A program made the translations under genes and the position numbers. Positions 41,325-49,609 of a stretch of DNA of 64,000 nt are shown in pieces; position 1 is the stretch's first letter, and each line of letters opens with the position of its first letter. Source of the DNA: CAZLHO01 sp964559455 (lineage in GTDB: Bacteria > Krumholzibacteriota > Krumholzibacteriia > LZORAL124-64-63); NCBI GenBank assembly GCA_964559455.1, contig CAZLHO010000008.1, positions 11,811 to 75,810 of the forward strand. The letters are read 5' to 3'. The notes below the pieces were generated by a model, which did not search any database, had not been told where the DNA came from, and saw only the letters and a program-made list of their open reading frames with translations.

Positions 41325-42611
41325 TCATCGGAAACGAGCCGGGGCGGACCAGTCCGTCCCCAGGATATCCTGCAGTTCGGGCGCGGCCTCGCGGGCGCTC
41401 GCGCGCGTCGGGAAGCTGCCCGCGTAGATGCGGTACCAGCGGCGGCCGTTGGCGTCGGTCCAGTCGCGCACGGCGCCGGCCACGCCCAGGGCCTCCATGT
41501 CCGTGAGCTGAAGCGCCGCGGCGGCGCTATCGGCGATCGAGTAGACGTGCAGGGCCCAGCCCTGGACGCCCACCCGGCCTCCCCAGGGATCGGCCTCGGC
41601 GGCCGGTTCCGGGGTCGGGGGCGGCGGGGTCGCCTGCCCGGCGGCCACGGCGACCGTGTCGGCGGCGACGGCGGCGGCGCTGTCCGGAGCGATGGTGTCG
41701 GGAACGGCCGCGTCCGGAGCAACGGTCGGAGAATGATCGGCGGCGACCGGACGTTGCGCAAGGGTGTCGTCGTAGGTCGGGGCGGGGCGGCGGTTCATGA
41801 CGCCGAACCACCAGACGGCCAGGACGACGACGACCGCCGCGGCCCCGATGGCGATGCGCTTGAAGATCGGCGACGTGGCTTGCGGCGCCTCCGCGGCGAC
41901 GGGGGCGGCCGAGCGCTTGGGACGCCCGCCGCCGAAGGCGAGCAGGGCGCGGGGACGGTCCCCCAGCAGGCCGAGCTCGCGCACCGTATCCCCCACCTTG
42001 GTCGCCTCGCCGGCGACGCGGTCCCAGCAGACCAGGCGGATCGACGGCACCGAGGCCCAGACCGCGCCGTCCTCGCCGGTGGGCGCCGAGACCAGCACGA
42101 CGTCGGCGTGGGAGCGCAGCCGTGAGACGAGACGGTTGGCCTCCTCGGCCGTCAGCCAGGTCGGGCAGTACGAACCCACGCCCAGCAGGCGTCCCGAATC
42201 GCCGTCCCAGGGCAGCGGCGTGCTGCTGAGCGAGAGCGAGGCGCCGTAGCGGGCGAAATCAAGCCAGCCCTCGTTGTCGGAGCGGCCGGTCCAGCGCGAG
42301 AGATCCGGATGGCGGTCGTCGCCGTCCAGCACGATGACCTTGAGCTGACGGCGGGACAGGGCCCGCGCCACCGAGAGCACGGCGGCGGCCCTGGTGGCCG
42401 TCCGCTCGGGTTCGTCCAGGATCACCCAGACGCGGGGCGCGTCGTCCTCGGCCAGCAGTTCCTCGACCAGGGACGTGACCTGGGCCTCGGCCGTGAAGCG
42501 GTTGACCTCCTCCCAGAAGAAGGCGCCCTCCTGCAGCTTGAGGTCGGCGGCGGCCAAACCGAGTTCGTGGACCGTGAGGCCCCCGGGCCCCTGGACGGGC
42601 TTCGCGTTCAT
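41325..42611 (-). CDS. SPOR-domain membrane protein with degenerate CpsD/ParA-like domain
   Basis: 428-aa protein from ATG 42611 (ATGA overlap with selA). Residues ~55-230 follow the course of ParA/CpsD-type P-loop ATPases: RVWVILDEPERTATRAAAVL, ALSRRQLKVIVLDGDDRHPD (Walker A' region) and HADVVLVSAPTGED. The Walker A GxxGxGKS/T, however, is replaced by LDEPERTATRAA, so ATP binding is doubtful. A single helix AIGAAAVVVVLAVWWFGVM near 265 and a Pro/Ala/Asp-rich linker lead to a C-terminal SPOR domain (WALHVYSIADSAAAALQL ... RRWYRIYAGSFPTRASAREA), which binds denuded glycan at the septum. A link between division site and a cytoplasmic partner is plausible but unproven. Confidence 0.8.
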   Translation of the reverse strand: MNAKPVQGPGGLTVHELGLAAADLKLQEGAFFWEEVNRFTAEAQVTSLVEELLAEDDAPRVWVILDEPERTATRAAAVLSVARALSRRQLKVIVLDGDDRHPDLSRWTGRSDNEGWLDFARYGASLSLSSTPLPWDGDSGRLLGVGSYCPTWLTAEEANRLVSRLRSHADVVLVSAPTGEDGAVWASVPSIRLVCWDRVAGEATKVGDTVRELGLLGDRPRALLAFGGGRPKRSAAPVAAEAPQATSPIFKRIAIGAAAVVVVLAVWWFGVMNRRPAPTYDDTLAQRPVAADHSPTVAPDAAVPDTIAPDSAAAVAADTVAVAAGQATPPPPTPEPAAEADPWGGRVGVQGWALHVYSIADSAAAALQLTDMEALGVAGAVRDWTDANGRRWYRIYAGSFPTRASAREAAPELQDILGTDWSAPARFR

Positions 42612-44050
42612 CGCGACTCCTCGCTTTCGTCGTCGGGGCGCGCGGCCAGATCGGTCCAGGCCTCGCGCACCACGGCGACGGACAGTTCGACGTCCTCTTC
42701 GGTCAGGGCCCGGAAATCCAGGGCCAGGCCGTCCTGGCCGATCCGGGCGAGCAGGGCGGGATCGCTGCGGCGCAGCAGGACGTGGCAACGCTCCAGTTCG
42801 GCCTTCGGGCCGCGCCAGCGCAGCAGCCGCGTGGGCAGCACGGCGTCCGAGAAGCTGCCGCCGCCCACGCTGGCCTCGGCCGGGACGATCTCGGCCGTCC
42901 AGCCGGGGGGCGTGTGGGGCGCCAGGGCGTCGCATGCCCGCCCGGCCATCGCTTCCAGTTCCGCCAGGCCGCGAGCGATCAGGGCCAGGGTCGGCACGGC
43001 CGCCGGCGCCTCGTCGGCCAGGTAGTGGGTCAGCACGCCGTCGCATGCGGCCAGCGTCAGCTTGTCGACGCGCAGGGCGCGGCGCAGCGGGTGGCCGCGC
43101 ATGGCGTCGACCAGGTCCCGACGGCCGATCGCGAAGCCGGCCTGCACGCCGCCGAGCAGCTTGTCGCCGCTGCAGGTGACCAGGTCGGGACCGGCGGCGA
43201 CGTCCTGGGCCAGGGTCCGCTCCCCCGTCAGGCCGTAGGGCTCGAGCGGGTGCAGCAGGCCGCTGCCGGCGTCGTAGATCAGGGTGTGGCCGCGCTCACG
43301 GCAGAGCGCCGCCAGTTCGGCCAGCGACGCCTCCTCGCTGAAGCCGGTCACCGCGAAGTTGCTGCGGTGGACCTTGAGCACGACCGCCCCGGGCTTCAGG
43401 GCGGCGGCATAGTCGGCGACCGCCGTACGGTTCGTCGTGCCGACCTCGGCCAGGTCGCAGCCGGCCTCGGCCAGGATCTCGTGCAGGCGGAAGGAACCGC
43501 CGATGGCCACGACCTCGCCGCGCGAGAGCACCACGCGACCCCCCGGGCCGGCGCAGGCGCGCACGGCCAGCCACAGGGCCGCGGCGTTGTTGTTGACGAT
43601 CAGGGCGTCCTCGGCGCCGGCGAGCAGCGCCAGCTTGCGCTCGACCCCGCGGCCGCGGTGGCCGCGCCGGGCGCTGTCCAGGTCCACTTCCAGGTCCAGC
43701 GGATGGGCGGCCGCCGCCAGCATCAGGTCGCGCGCGCGCGGCGGCAGCAGCGAGCGGCCCAGGTTCGTGTGCACGACCACGCCGGTGGCGTTGACGACCC
43801 GGCGCATCGCCGGCCGCAGCAGCGTCGCGACCGCGGCCTCGACGCGGACGACCAGGTCCTCGACCAGATCCTCGCGCGAGGTCGCGGCGGCTTCCCCGGC
43901 CTTCAGCAACCGGGCGCGGGCGGCGTCGACCTCGTCCTGCACCACCCGCGTCACCCAGCCGCGGCGCGGTCCCGCGGCCAGGGCGGCCACGCGCGGGTCC
44001 TCGAGCAGGCTCCCGACCGGCGGCAGATGACGAAGCTGTGACGTGGACAT
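42608..44050 (-). CDS. selA: SelA, L-seryl-tRNA(Sec) selenium transferase
   Basis: 480-aa PLP enzyme converting Ser-tRNA(Sec) to Sec-tRNA(Sec). Motifs: LRHLPPVGSLLEDP at the start, RRVVNATGVVVHTNLGRSLL near 85, VNNNAAALWLAV, VLKVHRSNFAVTGFSEE, and LVTCSGDKLLGGVQAGFAIG with the PLP-binding lysine near 285. RTLREED-like ends are matched by FRALTEEDVELSVAVV. Its presence implies selenoprotein synthesis, yet selB, selC and selD are not in the window. ATG 44050 starts at a divergent promoter region shared with the amidase gene. Confidence 0.94.
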   Translation of the reverse strand: MSTSQLRHLPPVGSLLEDPRVAALAAGPRRGWVTRVVQDEVDAARARLLKAGEAAATSREDLVEDLVVRVEAAVATLLRPAMRRVVNATGVVVHTNLGRSLLPPRARDLMLAAAAHPLDLEVDLDSARRGHRGRGVERKLALLAGAEDALIVNNNAAALWLAVRACAGPGGRVVLSRGEVVAIGGSFRLHEILAEAGCDLAEVGTTNRTAVADYAAALKPGAVVLKVHRSNFAVTGFSEEASLAELAALCRERGHTLIYDAGSGLLHPLEPYGLTGERTLAQDVAAGPDLVTCSGDKLLGGVQAGFAIGRRDLVDAMRGHPLRRALRVDKLTLAACDGVLTHYLADEAPAAVPTLALIARGLAELEAMAGRACDALAPHTPPGWTAEIVPAEASVGGGSFSDAVLPTRLLRWRGPKAELERCHVLLRRSDPALLARIGQDGLALDFRALTEEDVELSVAVVREAWTDLAARPDDESEESR

Positions 44051-44148
44051 CGGTTCGGGGCCTCTTGACGCGTCTGGGCGTGCCGGGATGCTGTGGACCT
44101 CGCCCGTCGGGCCGGCGGCATGGACGCACCGGCCCGCGGAGGCCGACA

Positions 44149-44227
44149 AAGGTACCAGACGCGCCCCCGGGTGTCCAGCCGTCGCCCCGCCCCCGGGCTG
44201 GACAGCGCCGGCGGCGCCCCCTAAGCT
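44149..44227. promoter_or_regulatory. Divergent selA / amidase promoters with inverted repeat at the -35s
   Basis: A 9-bp inverted repeat, TGTCCAGCC (44172-44180) and GGCTGGACA (44196-44204), separates two back-to-back promoters. To the right, TGGACA (44199-44204), 17 bases, TAAGCT (44222-44227) faces the amidase gene. To the left, TGGACA (44177-44172), 17 bases, TACCTT (44154-44149) faces selA. Each -35 lies inside one arm, so the repeat may simply reflect paired -35 boxes or be an operator. Confidence 0.5.
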
Positions 44228-44266
44228 GCGATGGTCCCGAGGTCCACAGAGGCACAAGGAGGAGCC

Positions 44267-46822
44267 ATGGCCCGCCAGCGTCCCCAGCGCCGCCCCCGCG
44301 CCCTCGCCGCCGCCCTGCTCGCCGTCCTGGCGGCCGGAGCCCTCGCGGCCGGCTGCGGCGGCCGTCCCGCAGCGCCGCCGGCCGCCGTCGACAACGTCGG
44401 CTACCACCAGCTGCGCGAGGTCGTCGGCGACCGCGACTTCACCCCCCTGCTGGGCCGCAGCATCGTGATCGACCCCGGCCACGGCGGCCACTTCCCCGGC
44501 GTGGTCGGCCGCGACGGCCTGCGCGAGGCCGACGTCAACCTGGGCGTGGCCCTCTACCTGCGCGGCCTGCTGGAGTGGGCCGGCGCGAACGTCGTGCTGA
44601 CCCGAAGCGCCGACTACGATTTCCTGACGCCCGCCGACTCGTCGCTGGCCGCGGACCTGGCCGCGCGCGTGGCCGTGGTCGACTCGCTGCGGCCGGACGT
44701 CTTCGTCTCGATCCACCACAACAGCAACGCCGCGCTGGACCGCGACCTGAACGAGACCCAGACCTACTACCCGGTGGGCCGCGACGGCCCCGACCTGGAC
44801 CTGGCCCGCGCCATCCACCGCCAGCTGGTGAAGAACCTGGAGATCGAACCGGCCAAGATCATGGCCGGCAACTTCTACGTGCTGCGCAACAGCCCGGTCA
44901 CCGCGGCGCTGGGCGAGCCGGCCATGCTCTCGCACCCCGAGGTCGAGCGCAAGCTGTCGCGGGCGAAGAAGCAGGAGCTCGAGGCCAAGGCCTACTTCCT
45001 GGGCCTGCTGGACTTCTTCGCGGGCGGGAATCCCCGGTTCGAGGGGCCGTTCGCCATGACCCCCAGGGGTCCCCGGCCCCTGGAAGAGATCGTTCCGGAC
45101 GGAAGCTTCCAGCTCTGGGACGGCTTCTGGAGCTTCAGCCCGGGAGGCGCCGATTCCCTGTCGGGACCGGCCCTGGACCCCGCCAGCGTCCGCCTGCTCG
45201 TCGACGGCGCGGCCATGCCGGTCAACGTCTCACCCGACGGGAGGATCATCTCGACCAAGATGACCAAGCCTCGGGGCCGCGGTCGGCACCGGATCGAACT
45301 CACGGGACGCAACCTCGCCGGACGGGCCGCGGTCCCCTGGATCCAGGAATGGACGGACGACGTGCCGACCGGCGATGCACGCATCCTTGCCTTCTTCGAA
45401 AACCCCGCCGTCGGCGATCGTGCCCGGGCCTTGCTGACCTGGTCCCATGGGTTGCCGGAGGACTGGCGTCGCGAGGCCGCCATGACCGACGCGGAGTTCG
45501 CCGCCCATCCGAAGCGGCTCGGGATCAGCCTGGTCGGGAACGGCGCCCGCCGCGACCTCACGAACTGGCCCGGAAGCCGGGGCTGGGATCTGCTCCCGGT
45601 CGGCGAGCTGCCCGACTATCCGCAGCTATCCTTCAGGTTCGACAGCGATATCCGGGGTCGAATGCAGGGCGACACCTTCAACCGCATCCTGCCCGCAGGA
45701 CAACGCTTCCGGATGACCCGCTCGTGGCCCGGCGGCCCGATCGTGCCCGGCGGAACCTGGAGCTGGCGCCTGGACCGTCCCGACAGCCTGATCCGTGACG
45801 AACTCTTCTCTTTCACCGACCCCCACGGCCCGGTGCTCGTGGTCCGCGAGGGCGAACCCCTGTGGGTCGAGGCCCCCGGCGCCAAGCCCCTGCTGCTGGA
45901 TGCGGCCGGCGTCGCCCCCTTCGATTCCCTGCCCGTCGCCTACGCCGACACCCTGCGCTGGCGGCCGCTGCTGCCCGGGGTCTACGGCAAGGTCGTGATC
46001 GTCGACCCCAAGGGCGGCGCCGCGGACGACGACGGCCGCGGCCCGCTGGGCACTCCGGGCAGCGAGTTGAACCTGCGCGTGGCCGAGTACCTGGCCGACC
46101 TGCTGCGCGGCGTCGGCGCCCGGCCGGTGCTGATCCGCCGCAACGAGGGCTGGATGCCGCCGGAGGAGCGCGTGCTGCTGGCCAATCGTGAAAAGGCCGA
46201 CCTCTACCTGGAGATCAGGCGCTGCGTTGGGGACAGCCTGGCCTGGGACCTGCGCCACCACGTCGGCAGCCGGGGCGGCGCGAACTGGGCGTCGCTGCTG
46301 GCCGGGATCGCCATGGCCTGGGAGCCCGACACGACCCGCGTGGCCGTGACGCCCGGCTACGCCTACCTGCTGCGCCACACGGCCTGCCCGGCGCTGTCGG
46401 TCGGGCTCGAGGCGCCGCATTCGGTCGCGGCCGAGGATCGGCTGTCGCGGCCGGCCTGCCTGCAGGCCCAGGCGCGCGCGCTCTTCGTCGCCGTGGTTTC
46501 GCAGCTGGCCGGGCGCGCCGTACCTTTCCCCATGACGGACCCCGCACTGCTGATCGCCGCGCGCGAGGACCTCTTCCCGCCGCTGGAAACGGTCGACTGG
46601 GCGCGCTGGGACGGCAACCTGCTGTGGCTGCCGCCCTGCCGCGACGGCGGCGTCGGCGGTCTGTGGGAGACCGGCGTCCCGGGAATGCCCGGCGACGGCC
46701 CCGGCCACACGCTCGAGGTGCGGGCCCGAGACGGGAGCTGGCGCCTAGTAGCTCTGCGGCTGAACGACGACGGCGACGTGACGATGCAACCGGTCCTCGG
46801 CGCGGACGGGCCGCGCCCCTGA
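44267..46822 (+). CDS. Lipoprotein N-acetylmuramoyl-L-alanine amidase with second, degenerate amidase domain
   Basis: 851-aa cell-wall hydrolase from ATG 44267 with AAGGAGGAG upstream. A lipoprotein signal ends in LAAGC (Cys ~27). The first amidase_3 domain (~65-250) keeps the zinc ligands: IVIDPGHGG, LREADVNLG and SIHHNS. A middle ~300 residues has Ig-like strands. The second amidase-like domain (~580-760) keeps the scaffold, but VDPKGGAADD replaces VDPGHGG and LYLEIRRCVG replaces the SIHHN strand, so zinc binding is lost; SELNLRVAEYLADLLRG is still recognisable. The second domain probably binds peptidoglycan or regulates the first. Confidence 0.88.
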   Translation: MARQRPQRRPRALAAALLAVLAAGALAAGCGGRPAAPPAAVDNVGYHQLREVVGDRDFTPLLGRSIVIDPGHGGHFPGVVGRDGLREADVNLGVALYLRGLLEWAGANVVLTRSADYDFLTPADSSLAADLAARVAVVDSLRPDVFVSIHHNSNAALDRDLNETQTYYPVGRDGPDLDLARAIHRQLVKNLEIEPAKIMAGNFYVLRNSPVTAALGEPAMLSHPEVERKLSRAKKQELEAKAYFLGLLDFFAGGNPRFEGPFAMTPRGPRPLEEIVPDGSFQLWDGFWSFSPGGADSLSGPALDPASVRLLVDGAAMPVNVSPDGRIISTKMTKPRGRGRHRIELTGRNLAGRAAVPWIQEWTDDVPTGDARILAFFENPAVGDRARALLTWSHGLPEDWRREAAMTDAEFAAHPKRLGISLVGNGARRDLTNWPGSRGWDLLPVGELPDYPQLSFRFDSDIRGRMQGDTFNRILPAGQRFRMTRSWPGGPIVPGGTWSWRLDRPDSLIRDELFSFTDPHGPVLVVREGEPLWVEAPGAKPLLLDAAGVAPFDSLPVAYADTLRWRPLLPGVYGKVVIVDPKGGAADDDGRGPLGTPGSELNLRVAEYLADLLRGVGARPVLIRRNEGWMPPEERVLLANREKADLYLEIRRCVGDSLAWDLRHHVGSRGGANWASLLAGIAMAWEPDTTRVAVTPGYAYLLRHTACPALSVGLEAPHSVAAEDRLSRPACLQAQARALFVAVVSQLAGRAVPFPMTDPALLIAAREDLFPPLETVDWARWDGNLLWLPPCRDGGVGGLWETGVPGMPGDGPGHTLEVRARDGSWRLVALRLNDDGDVTMQPVLGADGPRP

Positions 46823-46832
46823 GAAAGGCCCC

Positions 46833-47600
46833 ATGTCCCTGCGCAAGGTCAAGGCCCCGCCACCGCGAACCGAGCAGGAGCGCTTCAGGCTGCGCAACAA
46901 GTGGCGCGTGCTGGGCGGCTTCATCGGCGCGATCGTCGTGCTCGCCCTGGTCCTGATCCTGGGGCCCAGCCGCGAGGAGGTCGAACGGCGCTGGGAGTTC
47001 TCCGGCCGGGAGGGGCCGCTGCGCATCATGCCCGAACTGTCGATCGACGAGGGCGCCGACGCCGTCCACCAGGAACGCCGGGCGCGCATCGACCTGGCGC
47101 CGATGCCGCGCCCCCACTTCGAACTGCTGGAGCCGGTGATCGAGGACGCCGAGCCCGCGCCGGCGCCCGAGGACGAGGACGACGAATCGCCCGTCGACTC
47201 CCCCGCCGAGGACATCGAGATCGAGACCGACCCCGACCTGGACCTGGTCGACGCCGTCGAGTTGCGCCTGCCCTCGCAGACCAACCCCTGGTTCCGGCTG
47301 GTGCGCATGGTGCGGCCGCTCTACCCCCACGACGCCCGCCCCGAGGACCTGCGCGTGCCCCGCATCGTCGTCGAGGTCGCCTTCTTCGTGGACCCCACCG
47401 GACGAGTCACCGCCTCCTACATCATGAACTCGAACGGCGGGCCCGCCTTCGACCGCGTCGTGCTCAAGGCCGTGGCCGAGTGGCTCTACGAGCCGGTCGA
47501 CCTGCCCGACATCGGCCCCCTGGACGGGTTCTGGAACGTGCTGACCGTCGTCTTCCGCAACCCCGGCCTGATGCCGACCCGTCGGATCGACGTCGACTGA
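46833..47600 (+). CDS. TonB C-terminal domain protein
   Basis: 255-aa protein starting ten bases after the amidase gene. One membrane anchor (VLGGFIGAIVVLALVLILG, ~27-45) follows a basic cytoplasmic end. An acidic, proline-containing spacer (APAPEDEDDESPVDSPAED) leads to a TonB C-terminal domain: RVPRIVVEVAFFVDPTGRVT, GPAFDRVVLKAVAEWLYEPV. TonB transmits energy to outer-membrane receptors with ExbB and ExbD, but neither is encoded nearby, and the spacer is acidic rather than Pro/Lys-rich. A role in envelope work with the amidase is an alternative. It ends at a bidirectional terminator. Confidence 0.82.
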   Translation: MSLRKVKAPPPRTEQERFRLRNKWRVLGGFIGAIVVLALVLILGPSREEVERRWEFSGREGPLRIMPELSIDEGADAVHQERRARIDLAPMPRPHFELLEPVIEDAEPAPAPEDEDDESPVDSPAEDIEIETDPDLDLVDAVELRLPSQTNPWFRLVRMVRPLYPHDARPEDLRVPRIVVEVAFFVDPTGRVTASYIMNSNGGPAFDRVVLKAVAEWLYEPVDLPDIGPLDGFWNVLTVVFRNPGLMPTRRIDVD

Positions 47601-47621
47601 TCCGCCCCGCCGCCGAAGAAG

Positions 47622-47653
47622 AAGGCCCCCCTCGCGCCGGCGAAGGGGGCCTT
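47622..47653. terminator. Bidirectional terminator between convergent genes
   Basis: AAGGCCCCC (47622-47630) and GGGGGCCTT (47645-47653) form a perfect 9-bp stem with a 14-nt loop between the plus-strand tonB-like gene and the minus-strand LpoA-like gene that converge here. The stem ends in A/T pairs on both sides, as bidirectional terminators often do. Confidence 0.8.
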
Positions 47654-47676
47654 GTCCTGCTGAGGCAACGCCGGGA

Positions 47677-49566
47677 TCAGCCGCCGGGCGGCGGCGGCGG
47701 GACCGGGTCCGCGACGACGCTGTCGACCGGCGCGGCGGCCGGCGCGTCCAGCACGCCGGCGAAGAGATCCATCGGGAAGGGAACGACCCGCCCCTTCTCG
47801 TACATGCGCAACGAGGCGCCCGCGGCGTCCAGATCGATTTCGGCGGCCCGGCGCATCGCGAGCCGCTCGGCCAGGGCGGCGGCCAGCTCCTCGCGGGTCT
47901 CGATGTTGCGCTCGGCCAGGCTGAACAGCACCAGCCGCGCGGCGAGGTAGGACCGCAGGGCGATGGTCGAAGCCTCCTCGGGCAGGTTCTCGGCGTGCCA
48001 GTCGGCGGCGAAGGCCTCGGTCCAGCCCTCGGGGAAGAGCGCGGTGTCGCTGGGGAAGACGGCCCGCTCGAGGATGCGCCCCGCCTCGCGGGTCAGACGC
48101 GGCGAGTTCCAATCGCTGGGCCCCATGACCAGGGCGCCGGCGCGGTAGAAGTCGAGCTGAGGCCCCAGCAGCATGGTCTGGTCGACGGTGGCCGGCACGT
48201 AGACCACCTCGGGGCGTGCGGCGCGGATCCGCTCCAGGGGATCGCGGAAGTCGGCGGTGCCGGGATCGAAGGCCTCGACGGCCACGATCTCGCCGCCCAG
48301 GGCCTGCACCGCGTCGGCGAAGACCTGGTGACTGCGCAGCCCTTCGGGCGTGTCGGGATGGATCACCGCGAAGCGCTGCTTGAGCAGGACGCTCACGCCC
48401 AGGTCCGCCAGCAGCCGGGCCTCGAAGAGGCCGGTCAGGTTCGTCTGGAAGACGGCGGGGCCGATCTCCCAGATGCGGTCGTTGGTGGCGGTCGGCGAGA
48501 CCAGGGGGATGCCGAAGCCGTCGGCGGTGATCGCCGCGGCCACGGTGGGCGCGCTGAGCAGGGCCCCGATCAGGGCGATCGGCTTCTCCTCGGCGGCGTA
48601 GCGGCGGGCCGCCAGGGCCGCCAGCACCGGGTCGCCGCCCGAATCCTTCACGCTCAGCGAATACTGGCGCCAGCCCTCGCGGTTGGCGTGGGTCACCGCC
48701 AGCAGCACGCCGTCGTAGAAGGCGTTGCCGAGCACCGTGTAGCGCTGGGTCAGCGGGCAGATCACGCCCAGGTGCGTGGGATCGACATCGCCGGTGAGCG
48801 GGCGCAGGGGCGGCGCGGCGGCCAGCACGTAGCCGGGCTCGCGCAGCAGCTCCTCGGCCCGCGCCAGCCACTCGCTGGCCGGGGTCTCGACGCGCATGAC
48901 CCGCGCCGCCTCGCCGGCCTCGCGGGTGCGGCCCTCCCCCAGCAGCCGGTGCAGGCGCAGGTAGGACAGGTAGGGATGCAGCGGGCTCTCCGGATGCCGG
49001 TTCATCAACCAGCCCAGGGCGTCGGCGTCCAGGTTCTCCGCCATGTCGGCCAGGCGGTCGGTGGCGCCCTCGCGGGCCAGCCCTTCCTCGCTGCGGGCGT
49101 GCAGGCGCAGCAGCACGTCGGCCGCGCCGACGGTGTCGGCGGCCGCGGCCAGCAGGTCGGCGCGCAGCGAGAGGACCGCGGGCGCGTAGGGGCTGGCGTC
49201 GTGGGCGTCCAGGAACTCCCCGGTCAGGCGCAGGGCGGCGGGCCGATCGCCCAACCGGTCGGCCGAAGTCGCCGACAGCAGCAGGGCGTGGTCCAGCTTG
49301 GCGAAACCGGGATGGTGGTCGATGAGCTCGTGACCCAGCTGCAGGGCGGCCCGGTCTCGTCCGGCGGCGTGCTCCTCCAGCAGGTTCGCGTACAGGCGAT
49401 CCGGCAACTGCGGATCGGGGGGCAGGGTCGTGACCGGCTCGCCCGCCGGGCGCGCGCCGCCGCAGCCGCAGAGGGCCAGGACCAGACCGCAGAGCATCAG
49501 GACGGCGAGCAGGCGCCGCGGATCGGGACGGGGACCGACGGCGGCGACGGTGGCGATCGAATTCAC
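47677..49566 (-). CDS. LpoA-like lipoprotein: TPR-type region plus periplasmic-binding fold
   Basis: 629-aa exported protein from GTG 49566, with AAGGAG eight bases upstream. A lipoprotein signal LLAVLMLCGLVLALCGC points to lipidation of the Cys. Residues ~50-250 are helical repeats (LYANLLEEHAAGRDRAALQL, LADMAENLDADALGWLM); residues ~265-600 form a Peripla_BP_6 fold (LGVICPLTQRYTVLGNAFYD, ALIGALLSAPTVAAA, PLVSPTATNDRIW, YVPATVDQTMLLGPQL, GPSDWNSPRL). This architecture is that of LpoA, the activator of PBP1A, more than of a transport receptor, since no ABC permease lies nearby. Peptidoglycan genes around it fit. Confidence 0.75.
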   Translation of the reverse strand: MNSIATVAAVGPRPDPRRLLAVLMLCGLVLALCGCGGARPAGEPVTTLPPDPQLPDRLYANLLEEHAAGRDRAALQLGHELIDHHPGFAKLDHALLLSATSADRLGDRPAALRLTGEFLDAHDASPYAPAVLSLRADLLAAAADTVGAADVLLRLHARSEEGLAREGATDRLADMAENLDADALGWLMNRHPESPLHPYLSYLRLHRLLGEGRTREAGEAARVMRVETPASEWLARAEELLREPGYVLAAAPPLRPLTGDVDPTHLGVICPLTQRYTVLGNAFYDGVLLAVTHANREGWRQYSLSVKDSGGDPVLAALAARRYAAEEKPIALIGALLSAPTVAAAITADGFGIPLVSPTATNDRIWEIGPAVFQTNLTGLFEARLLADLGVSVLLKQRFAVIHPDTPEGLRSHQVFADAVQALGGEIVAVEAFDPGTADFRDPLERIRAARPEVVYVPATVDQTMLLGPQLDFYRAGALVMGPSDWNSPRLTREAGRILERAVFPSDTALFPEGWTEAFAADWHAENLPEEASTIALRSYLAARLVLFSLAERNIETREELAAALAERLAMRRAAEIDLDAAGASLRMYEKGRVVPFPMDLFAGVLDAPAAAPVDSVVADPVPPPPPGG

Positions 49567-49609
49567 GAGGCGGCTCCTTCCGGGACTGGCCGGATCCGGG
49601 GACGGTTGA

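Noticed and set aside
37644..42125. Very long plus-strand open frame (over 1400 codons) opposite smc and the SPOR gene.
   Set aside because: It is antisense to smc, whose domains are unmistakable; GC-rich coding DNA commonly leaves the opposite strand open. Its translation is Gln/Gly/Leu-rich low-complexity with no domain.
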